This document shows, piece by piece, positions 1 to 9,750 of a stretch of 64,000 nt of DNA. Source of the DNA: Lachnospiraceae bacterium 10-1 (GTDB lineage: Bacteria; Bacillota; Clostridia; Lachnospirales; Lachnospiraceae); the NCBI GenBank assembly GCA_000403495.2, contig KE159799.1:186001-250000 (forward strand). The letters are read 5' to 3'. The number at the start of each line of letters is the position of its first letter. Positions within the stretch are counted from its first letter, which is position 1. The position numbers were made by a program, and so were the translations under genes. A model generated the notes under the pieces. It had not been told where the DNA came from. It saw only the letters and a program-made list of their open reading frames with translations, and made no database searches.

Positions 1-1331
1 AGCATCTCATTTTCAGAAACATCTGTCCCAAGCAGATTATTAATCCTGTCAGGTTCAAATTTTATTCTTGCTTCTTCTTTCATAGGCTGGCATACATCTA
101 CCATTCCACTTACAACTTCACCGCAGCCCAGCTCCTTAATTAACTGACATGCCCGGTTAATAGCTGCTTCCGCATTGTGGGGATCAAGTCCTTTTTCAAA
201 TTTGCCGGAGGCATCTGTCCGAAGCCCCAGCCTTTTGGCTGATTTACGAATATTTGCACCATTAAAGGTAGCAGCTTCAAAGAGAACTGTCTTAACTTCA
301 TCAGTGATTTTACTGTTTTCACCACCCATAATACCTGCAATGCCAATTTCCTTTTCTGCATCACAGATCATTAATATATCTTTATCCAGTTTCCTTGTCT
401 GTTCATCCAGTGTCTGAAATTCCTCTCCATCTTTAGCGCGCCTGACAACAATCTTATGTCCTGCTATGGTATCAAGATCAAATGCATGCATAGGCTGTCC
501 GTACTCTTCCATTACATAATTTGTAATATCTACCAGGTTATTAATCGGACGGATTCCGCTGGCTGCAAGTCTTCTCTGCATCCATTCAGGTGAAGGTGCA
601 ATTTTAATGTTGGTACATACTCTTGCACAATATCTGGTACACAAATCAGTATCCTGAACTTCTACGGAAACATAATCGTTTACATTTTCTCCGTTCTCTT
701 CCACTTTAACTGCCGGAGGAACAAAAGGCTTGCGGAAGGTTGCTGCCGCTTCTCTTGCGATCCCCAGCACACTATAGCAGTCTACCCGGTTGGAAGTAAT
801 TTCATATTCAAATACGGTATCTCTAAGGCCAAGAATCTCTACTGCATCTGCTCCCACCTGAACCTGGTCAGGGAATATATAAATTCCCAGTTCCGGCGCT
901 TCCGGATACATATTTCTGTCTGAACCAAGTTCTTCAATGGAACACATCATTCCATTTGATTCAACACCTCTTAATTTTCCTGCTTTGATTGTAATTCCCT
1001 CTTCGGGCAGCGGTCCTCCGTCATGGCCTCCTGCTACCTTCCCGCCATCTAATACTACAGGCACTTTATCTCCTTCTTTTACATTAGGAGCGCCTGTCAC
1101 GATCTGAATGGTTTCATTTCCAATGTTTACCTGGCAGACAATTAATTTATCTGCATCAGGATGTCTTTCTATTTTTTCAATCTGTCCAACTACTATCTTT
1201 TCCAGATTTTTATCTAATCTTTCATAATTTTCTACCTTTGTTCCGGTGAGCGTCATTGCATCACAATATTCCTGGTCAGAACACTCAAGTTCCGGCACAT
1301 AAGCTTTGATCCATGATAATGCTGTGTTCAT
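1..1331 (-). CDS. pheT: Phenylalanyl-tRNA synthetase beta subunit, 3' end cut by window edge
   Basis: This is the beta chain of the alpha2-beta2 cytoplasmic enzyme that charges tRNA-Phe. About 443 codons are visible from an ATG at 1331; the rest lies beyond position 1. The N-terminus (MNTALSWIKAYVPEL) is typical. An EMAP-type tRNA-binding domain lies near residues 40-150 (HPDADKL), followed by the B3/B4 editing region (residues about 205-390) and the start of the B5 domain. It is downstream of pheS on the same strand, so it should be cotranscribed under the Phe T-box. The 150-base spacer from pheS is unusually long for this pair and contains nested inverted repeats. The start is chosen by family alignment; there is only a weak AGGTTAAA-like ribosome site before it. 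The identification is secure. Confidence 0.95.
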   Translation of the reverse strand, partial: MNTALSWIKAYVPELECSDQEYCDAMTLTGTKVENYERLDKNLEKIVVGQIEKIERHPDADKLIVCQVNIGNETIQIVTGAPNVKEGDKVPVVLDGGKVAGGHDGGPLPEEGITIKAGKLRGVESNGMMCSIEELGSDRNMYPEAPELGIYIFPDQVQVGADAVEILGLRDTVFEYEITSNRVDCYSVLGIAREAAATFRKPFVPPAVKVEENGENVNDYVSVEVQDTDLCTRYCARVCTNIKIAPSPEWMQRRLAASGIRPINNLVDITNYVMEEYGQPMHAFDLDTIAGHKIVVRRAKDGEEFQTLDEQTRKLDKDILMICDAEKEIGIAGIMGGENSKITDEVKTVLFEAATFNGANIRKSAKRLGLRTDASGKFEKGLDPHNAEAAINRACQLIKELGCGEVVSGMVDVCQPMKEEARIKFEPDRINNLLGTDVSENEM

Positions 1332-1347
1332 TTTTAACCTCATTTCT

Positions 1348-1440
1348 GCGCTGCTTTGTTGCGCAAAACCATACATGGTTTACAAGTTTGTGGAAGCAGC
1401 GCGGACACAAACTTGCAGAGGAAAGATTTGAAAAATCTTT
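1348..1440. repeat. Nested inverted repeats in pheS-pheT spacer
   Basis: Four inverted repeats are packed into the spacer. A 9-bp stem pairs 1348-1356 with 1394-1402 (gcgctgctt/aagcagcgc). Inside it is a short palindrome at 1366-1381 (aaaccat-ac-atggttt). A competing 9-bp pairing links 1384-1392 with 1406-1414 (aagtttgtg/cacaaactt), and a further hairpin lies at 1422-1440 (aaagatt/aatcttt). No ORF is present. It could be a small intergenic repeat or an RNA processing site between the two cistrons. The pairings are seen directly; the function is unknown. Confidence 0.6.
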
Positions 1441-1481
1441 CACTCTTTCTTCCTTTTATGGGGAGTGCCTTTCATTTTTTA

Positions 1482-2501
1482 CTAGAACTGTTTTAAAAAT
1501 CTTATATCGTTTTCGTAGAGGAGACGCATGTCATCAATTTCGTATTTCAGAAGGGCGATTCGCTCCAAGCCTACTCCAAATGCAAAACCGGAATATTTTT
1601 CAGGATCGATTCCGCTCATGGTTAGTACATTAGGATGAACCATGCCGCAGCCTAATATTTCAATCCAGCCGGAGCCTTTACAGAAACGACATCCTTTTCC
1701 ACCGCACTTAAAACAGGAAACGTCCATTTCCGCACTGGGTTCCGTAAAATTGAAATGGTGGGGGCGGAATTTAACTTTTGTCTCTTCTCCAAACAGCTCT
1801 CTTGCAAACTCAGCAAGTGTACCTTTTAAATCTGCAAAGGTAATGTGCCTGTCAATTACAAGTCCTTCTACCTGATGGAAGGAAGGTGAATGGGTAGCGT
1901 CTACTTCATCTGAACGGAACACTCTGCCCGGTGCAATCATACGAATGGGAAGCCTGCCTTTTTCCATTTCATGTACCTGGGTACCGGAAGTCTGTGTTCT
2001 AAGCAGAAAGTCGCCGTTGATATAAAAAGTATCCTGTTCGTCCTTTGCCGGATGATCTGCCGGAATGTTTAATGCCTCAAAGTTGTAATAATCAGTTTCC
2101 ACTTCGGGGCCTTCCACTACTTCATATCCCATACCAATAAAAATTCTTTCCACTTCTTCAAGTGCAATTGTATTGGGGTGTCGGTGTCCCATATTTTTTT
2201 TCTTTGCAGGAAGCGTCACATCAATAGTTTCATTTTTCATTCTGCTTTCTAAAACCGCACGCTCCATTTTAGCCTTTGCTTCTTCTAAAACAGACTCAAT
2301 CTCCTGTCTTGTCTCATTTACCATCTGGCCGACTTTGGGCCGATCCTTTTCTGCTACGTCTTTCATTCCTTTTAAAACAGCGGTTAGTTCTCCCTTTTTT
2401 CCTAAATAGTTTACTCTGATCTCATTTAACTTATCTAAGGCATCGCTGTCCTGAATCTTTTTTAAGGCCTCTGCCTTAATTTGTTCTAATTTTTCTTTCA
2501 T
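1482..2501 (-). CDS. pheS: Phenylalanyl-tRNA synthetase alpha subunit
   Basis: This is the catalytic alpha chain of PheRS (class II, 339 aa, the usual family length). It has an N-terminal coiled-coil arm (residues 1-85), class II motif 2 (FRSDEVDATHSPSFHQVEG) and motif 3 (GFAFGVGLERIALLKY). It also has the Cys-rich CxxCGGKGCxxC insert common in Firmicute PheS. The frame stays open upstream, but those extra codons fall in the T-box terminator. The ATG at 2501 is preceded by GGAAGGAAAGGAAG and begins MKEKLEQIK, as in the family. It is the first gene of the pheST operon and is controlled by the T-box leader. Confidence 0.96.
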   Translation of the reverse strand: MKEKLEQIKAEALKKIQDSDALDKLNEIRVNYLGKKGELTAVLKGMKDVAEKDRPKVGQMVNETRQEIESVLEEAKAKMERAVLESRMKNETIDVTLPAKKKNMGHRHPNTIALEEVERIFIGMGYEVVEGPEVETDYYNFEALNIPADHPAKDEQDTFYINGDFLLRTQTSGTQVHEMEKGRLPIRMIAPGRVFRSDEVDATHSPSFHQVEGLVIDRHITFADLKGTLAEFARELFGEETKVKFRPHHFNFTEPSAEMDVSCFKCGGKGCRFCKGSGWIEILGCGMVHPNVLTMSGIDPEKYSGFAFGVGLERIALLKYEIDDMRLLYENDIRFLKQF

Positions 2502-2535
2502 TCTTTCTTCCTTTCCTTCCTTATTTTTTACACTA

Positions 2536-2775
2536 AAAATCCCTTGTGTGTTAAACACACAAGGGACGAAATTAATCCGCGGTACCACCCAAGTTCCTGT
2601 CAAAGACAGACTCTCCATTCACTTAACGCGTGTCACGTTCAAGCTTACCCGATAGTGCACCCTAAATAAATCATGCATTCTGTTCGGCCCGAAAGCTCCG
2701 GTGGGAAATTCGCAAAATTATTTGAACTAAAGGAAGCTTTCAGCCATCTGCCTCCTCTCTCTGATAGAAAATAAT
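2536..2775 (-). promoter_or_regulatory. Phe T-box riboswitch leader of pheST
   Basis: On the minus strand, 2590-2578 reads GGGTGGTACCGCG, the exact T-box antiterminator motif that pairs with the NCCA end of uncharged tRNA. It is followed by TTCGTCCC and then an intrinsic terminator at 2565-2541 (cccttgtgtgtt with its complement, 12 bp) with a U tract at 2540-2535. A candidate Phe specifier codon UUC lies at 2707-2705 in the sequence GCGAATTTCCC, the usual place on the 3' side of Stem I. The leader probably starts near 2775, behind a TATAGT -10 at 2786-2781. Uncharged tRNA-Phe would favour readthrough into pheS. Confidence 0.93.
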
Positions 2776-2831
2776 TCTCTACTATACACCTTCACAGCCT
2801 TTATCATTAATTTTCTCAACTGACATACATT

Positions 2832-3689
2832 TTAGCCAATCTTTTCTTTTCTGTCAATATACTTTTTCCCTACAAAAAATTGAAAAGCCGGCTTAAAATA
2901 GCGATTCATATATGCTCCCGCCATAATAATATACATCGCCGCATACAGCCAAAGCATTAAAATAATAATTGTTGTCAGGTTGCCATATGTAGTAAAGCCA
3001 TTAAATACATCTATGTAAATGGAAAAAGCCCATGTCATCACACTCCATGCAACTGCTGCAAATACTGCACCCGGAAGCTGCATTTTAAAGCCCTGCCTTG
3101 TTCCCGGTACATAAGCATACATCAGTGCAATCACTACTGTCAGCACCGCCCACACAAAAAGGGATCTAAAATGCAAAAGCAGATCAAACAGATAAGAAGT
3201 TTGAGGTATGATACCCTCAATAAGTCCAATAATAGAATTTCCGAAAACCATAATAAGCAAAGATAAAAGCACCGCCGCTAAAAGCAGTACAATATATAAA
3301 CACGCCGCCAGGCGCAGAAGCAGATAATTTCTGTTTTCTTCAACATCATTTACCGCATTCAACCCGCGGAGCAATGCCAATACCCCTTTTCCTGCCGACC
3401 ATAAAGTAGCAATTGCCGTAACAGAAATAATTCCTATAGACTTATCATAAACATCTGCAATAATACTAGTCACCAATGCATGCATGGCCTCCGGTGTAAT
3501 CTGCCTTGCCGCATTCATTAGATTTGCCTCCGTAACCGGCGTATAAGGTAAAATAGAACAAAGCAGCATAAGTGCCGGAATTAATGACAAAAAAAGAAAG
3601 AAAGCTGTACTTGAGGCAAAAGCGCTGATATTTTTTTTGCTCATTTGTTTTCCAAAATCATATCCAATAAATGCAAGTCGTTTTAACAT
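2832..3689 (-). CDS. YihY/BrkB-family inner membrane protein
   Basis: The product has 285 aa with about six hydrophobic helices and the family's typical opening: a short basic N-terminus, then a first helix with FLFLSLIPALMLL. Further family features are LWSAGKGVLALLRGLN, the VPGTRQGFK loop, and a penultimate segment with YGNLTTIIILMLWLY. The family (formerly called ribonuclease BN) has no settled molecular role; a transport or envelope function is usual. It sits 24 bases downstream of the SpoIID-like gene on the same strand, so the two may be cotranscribed. It ends just before the T-box promoter. Family assignment is firm; the function is open. Confidence 0.9.
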   Translation of the reverse strand: MLKRLAFIGYDFGKQMSKKNISAFASSTAFFLFLSLIPALMLLCSILPYTPVTEANLMNAARQITPEAMHALVTSIIADVYDKSIGIISVTAIATLWSAGKGVLALLRGLNAVNDVEENRNYLLLRLAACLYIVLLLAAVLLSLLIMVFGNSIIGLIEGIIPQTSYLFDLLLHFRSLFVWAVLTVVIALMYAYVPGTRQGFKMQLPGAVFAAVAWSVMTWAFSIYIDVFNGFTTYGNLTTIIILMLWLYAAMYIIMAGAYMNRYFKPAFQFFVGKKYIDRKEKIG

Positions 3690-3713
3690 GAATCTTCCTC
3701 TATCGCTTTTAAA

Positions 3714-6095
3714 CTAATATAATTTATTAAGCTGGCTTCCCTGAAAATAAAAGGAAAGAATACTCTCACAATCCTCATGGGCAAGCCCCATTGCTCTGGC
3801 TCCGTTTTGGGACATTCCCACTCCATGCCCGTATCCACCGCCAATAATAGTATATCCTATCACATTTTTATCCTCTTTTACAACATCAATTATCAAATAT
3901 GCACTTGGAAGCAATGCACTACTTGTATACGGAGAGCCATCCTGCCTGATCACATCCCCTCCCTGATTCAAAACATATCTGATATTGTACTCGGAGATTA
4001 CTTTGTAAGTCCCCTTATCTGTTTCAATTAATATTTCATCTATAACGCCGCCTTCTTTGCGTTTTACACATCTAATCTCATAAACCTTTTTAAATTCCCT
4101 GGGTTCTTTTGATTCATATAACTCAGGATCATCCAAATTACCGCTTTCTCCTGCAAAAGTAAGGATTTTTCCCGGCGCGGCATGAAACCTCTCGCTGATC
4201 CTGTTAGAGAGCATGGAAACATCCAGGTTATCTACCTGGTAGTTCCAGCGAAACCAGGGTTCATTTGTTTCATATGCATTTTCATCCGTTCCGGTAATAT
4301 ATTCCCTAAAATTATCTTCTACAGAAAGTTCTTCTGTCGTATATACTTTTTCCCCGTCTCCCAATTGTGATTCCTGTGTTTTTCCAATATAAACCGGATT
4401 CAAATAAGGAAATTGTTCTCTTTGCTCCTCATTCCACACTCCCGCATCAGCGCCAAATCCACAGGAAGTTGAGTAATAATATGCATTGACAGGCTCTCCT
4501 TCATACAAAAGCAATTCTCCGGCAGTTTCTTTCACTGCTTTGGTTGAGTTAACATTCTCTGCAATGTTATTGTAAACCTGATATCCAACACTATCATCCA
4601 CATGTGCCCCTAAGGCTGCATAGCCCGGCTTTAGCAGATAGCCATATCCATAAGTTCTTGCACAAACTGCCTGTGCCTTTAACGCTTCTATTGGATAAGA
4701 TGCAGGCATTTCGCTTGGAACCACAGAATACAAATACTCTTCCAGTAATACTTCATTAATAAGTACAAGCCCTTCTTTTGTCTTTACGATTTCCATTCTT
4801 CCTCTGTAAGCAGGCACCCCCTGACTGCGCTCCATAGAAGCCACCTGAATCTTTGCGGTATTTACTTCAGGCACAATCTCCATTCTGGCTCCTGAAAGAT
4901 AATCGCTTCCTGCCTCTATAGTAATTTCCTGGCCTGCCTCCACCTTTTCCTGCATTCTATTTTCATAATCTCCATAGTAAATCGTCATAGGTTCCTGGCA
5001 CAAAAGCCTGATACTCTCATGATATACACTACTAAATCCGGTGGATTTCAATACCACACGGATGGTTTCCATTTTTTCTTTTCTTGCAAGCAAAAAAGCA
5101 CATACTTTTCCATTTTCCAGTACAAAATCCGCAAAATCATAGCCAAGCATCAAATCTGACCATTCTGCTTTTTCCAGCTTTTCATACAACTTATATCCCA
5201 CATTTTCCTGATTAATTTCTAAAATTCCATATCCCTCTATCTCTAACTGTCCTTCTGAAATACTAAGGAGTTTCCCGCTGATCCTATCTTCCTTGATCGT
5301 TATATCCGAAATTGTACTTTCCTGATAAATAATATTTCCAACCTGCTCCCGCAGCAAGCTTATTTCTCCCTCCTGCCTTTCACCTGCCTTTGCATACTCC
5401 CCTAATATTTCAAATCCTTCATAAAAAAACTGAATCCTATTTTCTTCCTCTTCCATGATCCAGACATTTTCCAAAACACTTTTATCCGAAAGAACTTCCG
5501 TTAATGTAAGCAGACGATTTCCTCTCACATAAGCCTTTACTGATACAAAACTTAAATCCATAAAATCTTCTGAAACACCTAAATATTCTTCCAGATTTTT
5601 TCCCAGCAGACTTCCTTCACTTATCCCTCTTTCACCCACAAGCTGCTCACTGTTGCAAAGAATCTCCACCTTCTGTTCTGAAATACTTCCCAAAAGTCCC
5701 ATTGAAGCAAGAATCCCCTCATAGCCTTTATACCAGTCCTTTTTTAAAACCAGAAACTCTTCTTTATATTTATTCTTGTATAAAATTTTTTCCTTTTCAT
5801 ATATCTGCTCTGTGCCTCCCATAAGACTATCTAATATCTTCATGTAAGTATGATAGCTCAAATATTCCTCTGCCTGAATCAAGGTATGTATCTCTTCCAT
5901 CACATCATTGTCAATCTCCACCCCCGCCAGTTCAAGTTCACTTACCAGTATCCACACATCTGATGAAGTAACCAATTCACCTTCCGGCTGCTTAATCTGC
6001 AATACATTTTTATCCGTATCTATCAACCATATAAGTAATACGGTTAGCACAATTACCAACCCAAGCTTCACAATTATTCTAATCTGCTTATCCAT
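3714..6095 (-). CDS. Large SpoIID/LytB-domain protein
   Basis: The product has 793 aa with one N-terminal membrane segment (about residues 8-25), so it is probably anchored outside the cell. The SpoIID/LytB domain occupies roughly residues 415-560. It contains the VVPSEMPASYPIEALKAQAV signature, in which the glutamate matches the catalytic residue of SpoIID lytic transglycosylase, and then YYYSTSCGFGAD. A second conserved block at the C-terminus (GGGYGHGVGMSQNGA) completes the fold. The 400 residues before the domain are beta-rich and unrecognised. Sporulation SpoIID is about 340 aa, so this is a much larger relative, probably a peptidoglycan-remodelling enzyme. The start is supported by AAGGGGAAATAA before the ATG. 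Confidence 0.88.
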   Translation of the reverse strand: MDKQIRIIVKLGLVIVLTVLLIWLIDTDKNVLQIKQPEGELVTSSDVWILVSELELAGVEIDNDVMEEIHTLIQAEEYLSYHTYMKILDSLMGGTEQIYEKEKILYKNKYKEEFLVLKKDWYKGYEGILASMGLLGSISEQKVEILCNSEQLVGERGISEGSLLGKNLEEYLGVSEDFMDLSFVSVKAYVRGNRLLTLTEVLSDKSVLENVWIMEEEENRIQFFYEGFEILGEYAKAGERQEGEISLLREQVGNIIYQESTISDITIKEDRISGKLLSISEGQLEIEGYGILEINQENVGYKLYEKLEKAEWSDLMLGYDFADFVLENGKVCAFLLARKEKMETIRVVLKSTGFSSVYHESIRLLCQEPMTIYYGDYENRMQEKVEAGQEITIEAGSDYLSGARMEIVPEVNTAKIQVASMERSQGVPAYRGRMEIVKTKEGLVLINEVLLEEYLYSVVPSEMPASYPIEALKAQAVCARTYGYGYLLKPGYAALGAHVDDSVGYQVYNNIAENVNSTKAVKETAGELLLYEGEPVNAYYYSTSCGFGADAGVWNEEQREQFPYLNPVYIGKTQESQLGDGEKVYTTEELSVEDNFREYITGTDENAYETNEPWFRWNYQVDNLDVSMLSNRISERFHAAPGKILTFAGESGNLDDPELYESKEPREFKKVYEIRCVKRKEGGVIDEILIETDKGTYKVISEYNIRYVLNQGGDVIRQDGSPYTSSALLPSAYLIIDVVKEDKNVIGYTIIGGGYGHGVGMSQNGARAMGLAHEDCESILSFYFQGSQLNKLY

Positions 6096-6194
6096 TTATT
6101 TCCCCTTTTAATACAAACATTCCGGGCACAAAGTTGTACACCTATTTCATCGTGCAGTTTCCATAAAGCACTGCTTGTTTTATGAAGTTTTATT

Positions 6195-6467
6195 AAGTAA
6201 GAAAAGCAGCCCTGTATGGGCTGCTTTTCTTCTGTCTGACAGGCAAACCGGCAGAATATGCCGCTTCCTGTTTTCATATCCCCAAAATGCCGGTTCCTGC
6301 CTTTTGACTCCTAGCCAAGCTAGGTGGGTAACCGCAATCTGTACTTTTGCCTTCCCTTCCAATCCTCAAAAGCGAGTGAGGGCTTGACAGCCGTCAGACA
6401 ATTTAGGAATCCCGTTGAAAGTATCTGTAGGTTCAAAACTAACAGGAGTTGTCGTACATTTCAGGTT
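6195..6467 (-). ncRNA. Structured small RNA with own promoter and terminator, possibly 6S RNA
   Basis: A strong promoter (6502-6474) and an intrinsic terminator (6230-6200) on the minus strand delimit a transcript of roughly 270 nt with no credible ORF. Hairpins visible in the DNA include 6310-6324 (cctagc-caa-gctagg), 6364-6381 (cctca/tgagg), 6385-6396 (tgac-agcc-gtca) and 6249-6263 (cggca/tgccg). The 5' part (CTCCTGTTAGTTTTGAACC) resembles my recollection of Firmicute 6S RNA leaders, so SsrS is my best guess. It does not match tmRNA, SRP RNA or RNase P RNA signatures. The existence of an RNA is fairly well supported; its family is not. Confidence 0.55.
6200..6230 (-). terminator. Intrinsic terminator of the small RNA
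   Basis: A perfect hairpin (agaaaagcagccc-tgtat-gggctgcttttct) is followed on the minus strand by a T-rich run. The symmetrical A and T flanks could also let it work from the other side. Confidence 0.8.
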
Positions 6468-6473
6468 ATTTTT

Positions 6474-6502
6474 ATTATATCCAATCCTTTTTTAAAATAC
6501 AA
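6474..6502 (-). promoter_or_regulatory. Sigma-A-type promoter of the small RNA
   Basis: On the minus strand, TTGTAT (6502-6497), a 17-base spacer and a consensus TATAAT (6479-6474) point into the structured RNA region. Transcription should begin near 6467. It lies immediately downstream of the stop codon of the small gene at 6526. Confidence 0.75.
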
Positions 6503-6525
6503 CTGAATTTTAATTTGCTTTTTAT

Positions 6526-6717
6526 TTATTCTTTGATTTCATCAATATCTGTTAAATTTACACCGCAAACTTGCAGAATAGCTTTTAATGATAAATATTC
6601 TTTTTTTAGTTCTGCATATGTTTTTGCAGCGCCTTCCTCTTTTGCTAAATGCATATAACGTTGTATTTTCTTGAAATCCTCAATAGCAACTTTCGCAACT
6701 TCTACACCAGTTGGCAT
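6526..6717 (-). CDS. Small uncharacterised protein, 63 aa
   Basis: This is a short, charged, helix-prone protein starting MPTGVEVAKVAIEDFKKIQ. The ATG at 6717 is chosen because GGAGGTGAT stands eight bases before it; the longer reading from 6732 has no site. There is no signal peptide, membrane segment or cysteine pattern. I do not recognise the family. It precedes the small-RNA promoter and follows the decayed surface-protein region. The good ribosome site and protein-like composition suggest a real gene. Confidence 0.65.
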   Translation of the reverse strand: MPTGVEVAKVAIEDFKKIQRYMHLAKEEGAAKTYAELKKEYLSLKAILQVCGVNLTDIDEIKE

Positions 6718-6797
6718 ATATATCACCTCCACAGCAACAAAACGATCATTCGGTTACATTCAGTATAACATGGTCAAAACACAAAGTAAACTTACTC

Positions 6798-7728
<931 letters not shown>

Positions 7729-7767
7729 AACCTGTCAACTCCTTTTTAAACATGAATTGGTGAATTT

Positions 7768-7795
7768 ATTATAGCGGGATGGAATATAATGACAG
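7768..7795 (-). promoter_or_regulatory. Promoter of the repeat-containing ORF
   Basis: On the minus strand, CTGTCA (7795-7790), a 16-base spacer and TATAAT (7773-7768) lie 40 bases before the ATG at 7728, which has AAAGGAGTTGACAGGTT in front. Expression signals therefore look intact although the coding region behind them is broken. Confidence 0.6.
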
Positions 7796-7857
7796 TTGTT
7801 ATGGGATAAACTGCGAATTTTGGGGAAAAAATAAGATAGTTTGTAGAAAGAACAGGC

Positions 7858-7896
7858 AAATCCCGTAATCTGCTTTCAAAACAGATTACGGGATTT
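7858..7896. terminator. Strong stem-loop between pckA and the surface-gene remnant
   Basis: A perfect 15-bp stem pairs 7858-7872 with 7882-7896. The T run (7894-7899) follows it on the plus strand, and an A run on the far side makes it plausibly bidirectional. A second hairpin at 7917-7931 (ccagc-ttcat-gctgg) lies closer to the pckA stop codon. Together they probably end the pckA transcript. Confidence 0.65.
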
Positions 7897-7955
7897 TTTA
7901 CTTACACTAAACGCATCCAGCTTCATGCTGGACAGCGTCCTTATTCAAATACACC

Positions 7956-9665
7956 TTAGTTAAGTGCATCAACCAGTTTCTGAACTGCTGCAAGTGCCTC
8001 ATCAGGAAGCTTGTCATATCCTTCCTTCTTCTCAGCAAATCCTTTAACTGCATTTACACGTGTCTGCATTGCATTCTTCAATGCATCCTTATAAGAAGCA
8101 TCATTTAAGTCAGGCTTAAAGTCTGCTGTCTTGCCATCCCAGTCATACATAATTTCGATATCATCAAAGCTGCCCCATTTCTCAAATACAGCTCTGCCCT
8201 CAACGATTGTTTCAAGAATTCCTAATGTATCAGCAGGTTTTACTTTTGTTCCCATGAAATCACCGGTATTAACGATGTAACATGCTACATTCTTCTCTTC
8301 TACCAGCTTTTTGAACTTCTCATAGTCATGAACCAGAGGATAGGTTCTGAAAGGATTTGCATAAGGAACGATACGAATTGCATTCAGGTCAGTTCCTGCT
8401 GCTACACGTTCTGCTGTAGATGTCTTGGTTGCAAGAGTAGCACCCATAACGGAAGCTAATGCAGAGCCTTTTAATTTAACTACAGGCGGAATGGTAGGAT
8501 CTTTCATAATCCAGAAAATTGCATTAACAGGAGCATCAATCTTATCTACACGGTTAGGTGACCATAATTTGGACTTGATTGCACGTCCGTTACCATTTCT
8601 GATATCTTCTGTAACAAGCTGAATCTTGCCATTTTCATCAAGTGTTGCAGAACAGTTCTGAGCAGATAACAGATATTCATTATCAGGACATCCTGTAGGA
8701 TAATCAGCAGTCTTATCAAAATAAGTAGGCTCAAGAGCTACAGATGCACAGGTATCTGTGTTGATAATGAAAGCATCATCATGAAGAACCTTGATTGCGG
8801 GATATTTATTGTTATGTTTTGCATGTGTAAGTGTTGACTTACCTGATCCTGATAAACCATATACAGAAGCAACGAATTTAGATCCGTCTGCCAAAGTGTA
8901 TTCCTTCTGTCCGCCATGACATGCTGCATAACCATTTCTGTTTGCAAGCGCCCATGCCATAGTTAATGTACCCTTCTTGTGCTCGCCAAAATATCTCATA
9001 CCAAGAATTGCTGCACAGTTTTCATTGGTATCAAAATAGCAGAGAGTTAAAGGATCACTTAAGCAGCTGAAGTCAACATCAGGTGCATCCTGAGGTGCCC
9101 ACTGGGGATCTGAGAAGATATAGATGTCAGGCTCTTTTCCATCACCAACAGGTTTGGATGTCTTATACATCTTAACATATTCATCTGACATATACTGGAA
9201 GTTGATCATCCAGTTATAAAGAAGGTTCTCTTCTCCTTCAGGAAGCAGAAGGTGAGCCTTTACCATAAACTCAGGATCAAGACCTACAAAGCACTCTGCA
9301 TGATACATAGTTTTCCAACGAGTATTATAAACTGCATCCATAACAACCTTATCCAGTTTAGCTTCTTCAACACCCGGTTCACCTTTGATACGGCGTGCTG
9401 CTGCATAACGGCCTGTTACTGCACCATCATTAAATAAAAGAACCTTTGCATCTTTTTCAAGACCAAATGTTTCACCGTCCTTAACAGGCATATCTGTTAC
9501 AATGGTTCCAGGTGAATTTTTAGCCAGCTCATAAGCTTCTTTTAATGTGTTTACCTTAACTACGTTATTTCCGTAAAAAGCAGCTTCAATAATAGAACGG
9601 GTTTTAGAAAAACCTACCTTACCAGCTCCAATTTCGGAAATTGGATAATACGCTTTTGTTGACAT
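7956..9665 (-). CDS. pckA: Phosphoenolpyruvate carboxykinase (ATP)
   Basis: It interconverts oxaloacetate + ATP and PEP + CO2 + ADP; in rumen and gut anaerobes it often runs toward oxaloacetate. The product has 569 aa. The nucleotide site GLSGSGKSTL is near residue 255, followed by a metal/phosphate motif (HDDAF) and conserved RNGNGRAIKSKLWSPNR. The P-loop and overall pattern fit the ATP-dependent class. The start at 9665 is supported by AAGGAGGACGAATAAT before the ATG; the longer reading adds 17 untypical residues. It is transcribed alone from a consensus promoter at 9803-9775, divergent from citrate synthase. Confidence 0.95.
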   Translation of the reverse strand: MSTKAYYPISEIGAGKVGFSKTRSIIEAAFYGNNVVKVNTLKEAYELAKNSPGTIVTDMPVKDGETFGLEKDAKVLLFNDGAVTGRYAAARRIKGEPGVEEAKLDKVVMDAVYNTRWKTMYHAECFVGLDPEFMVKAHLLLPEGEENLLYNWMINFQYMSDEYVKMYKTSKPVGDGKEPDIYIFSDPQWAPQDAPDVDFSCLSDPLTLCYFDTNENCAAILGMRYFGEHKKGTLTMAWALANRNGYAACHGGQKEYTLADGSKFVASVYGLSGSGKSTLTHAKHNNKYPAIKVLHDDAFIINTDTCASVALEPTYFDKTADYPTGCPDNEYLLSAQNCSATLDENGKIQLVTEDIRNGNGRAIKSKLWSPNRVDKIDAPVNAIFWIMKDPTIPPVVKLKGSALASVMGATLATKTSTAERVAAGTDLNAIRIVPYANPFRTYPLVHDYEKFKKLVEEKNVACYIVNTGDFMGTKVKPADTLGILETIVEGRAVFEKWGSFDDIEIMYDWDGKTADFKPDLNDASYKDALKNAMQTRVNAVKGFAEKKEGYDKLPDEALAAVQKLVDALN

Positions 9666-9750
9666 ATTATTCGTCCTCCTTAAGATTGTATATTTTCCAT
9701 CACAAACTTCCGGCAAAAATGCTGAAAGAATCGTGATTGTTTACATTCAA

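Noticed and set aside
2502-2618. N-terminal extension of PheS
   Set aside because: The extra codons overlap the T-box antiterminator and terminator; the ATG at 2501 has the ribosome site and the family N-terminus.
6241-6420. Cyclic di-GMP (GEMM) or cobalamin riboswitch on the plus strand
   Set aside because: Short stretches such as GGCAAACC and GGGTAACC resemble riboswitch pieces, but the conserved cores are missing and no plus-strand gene follows. A minus-strand RNA with its own promoter explains the region better.
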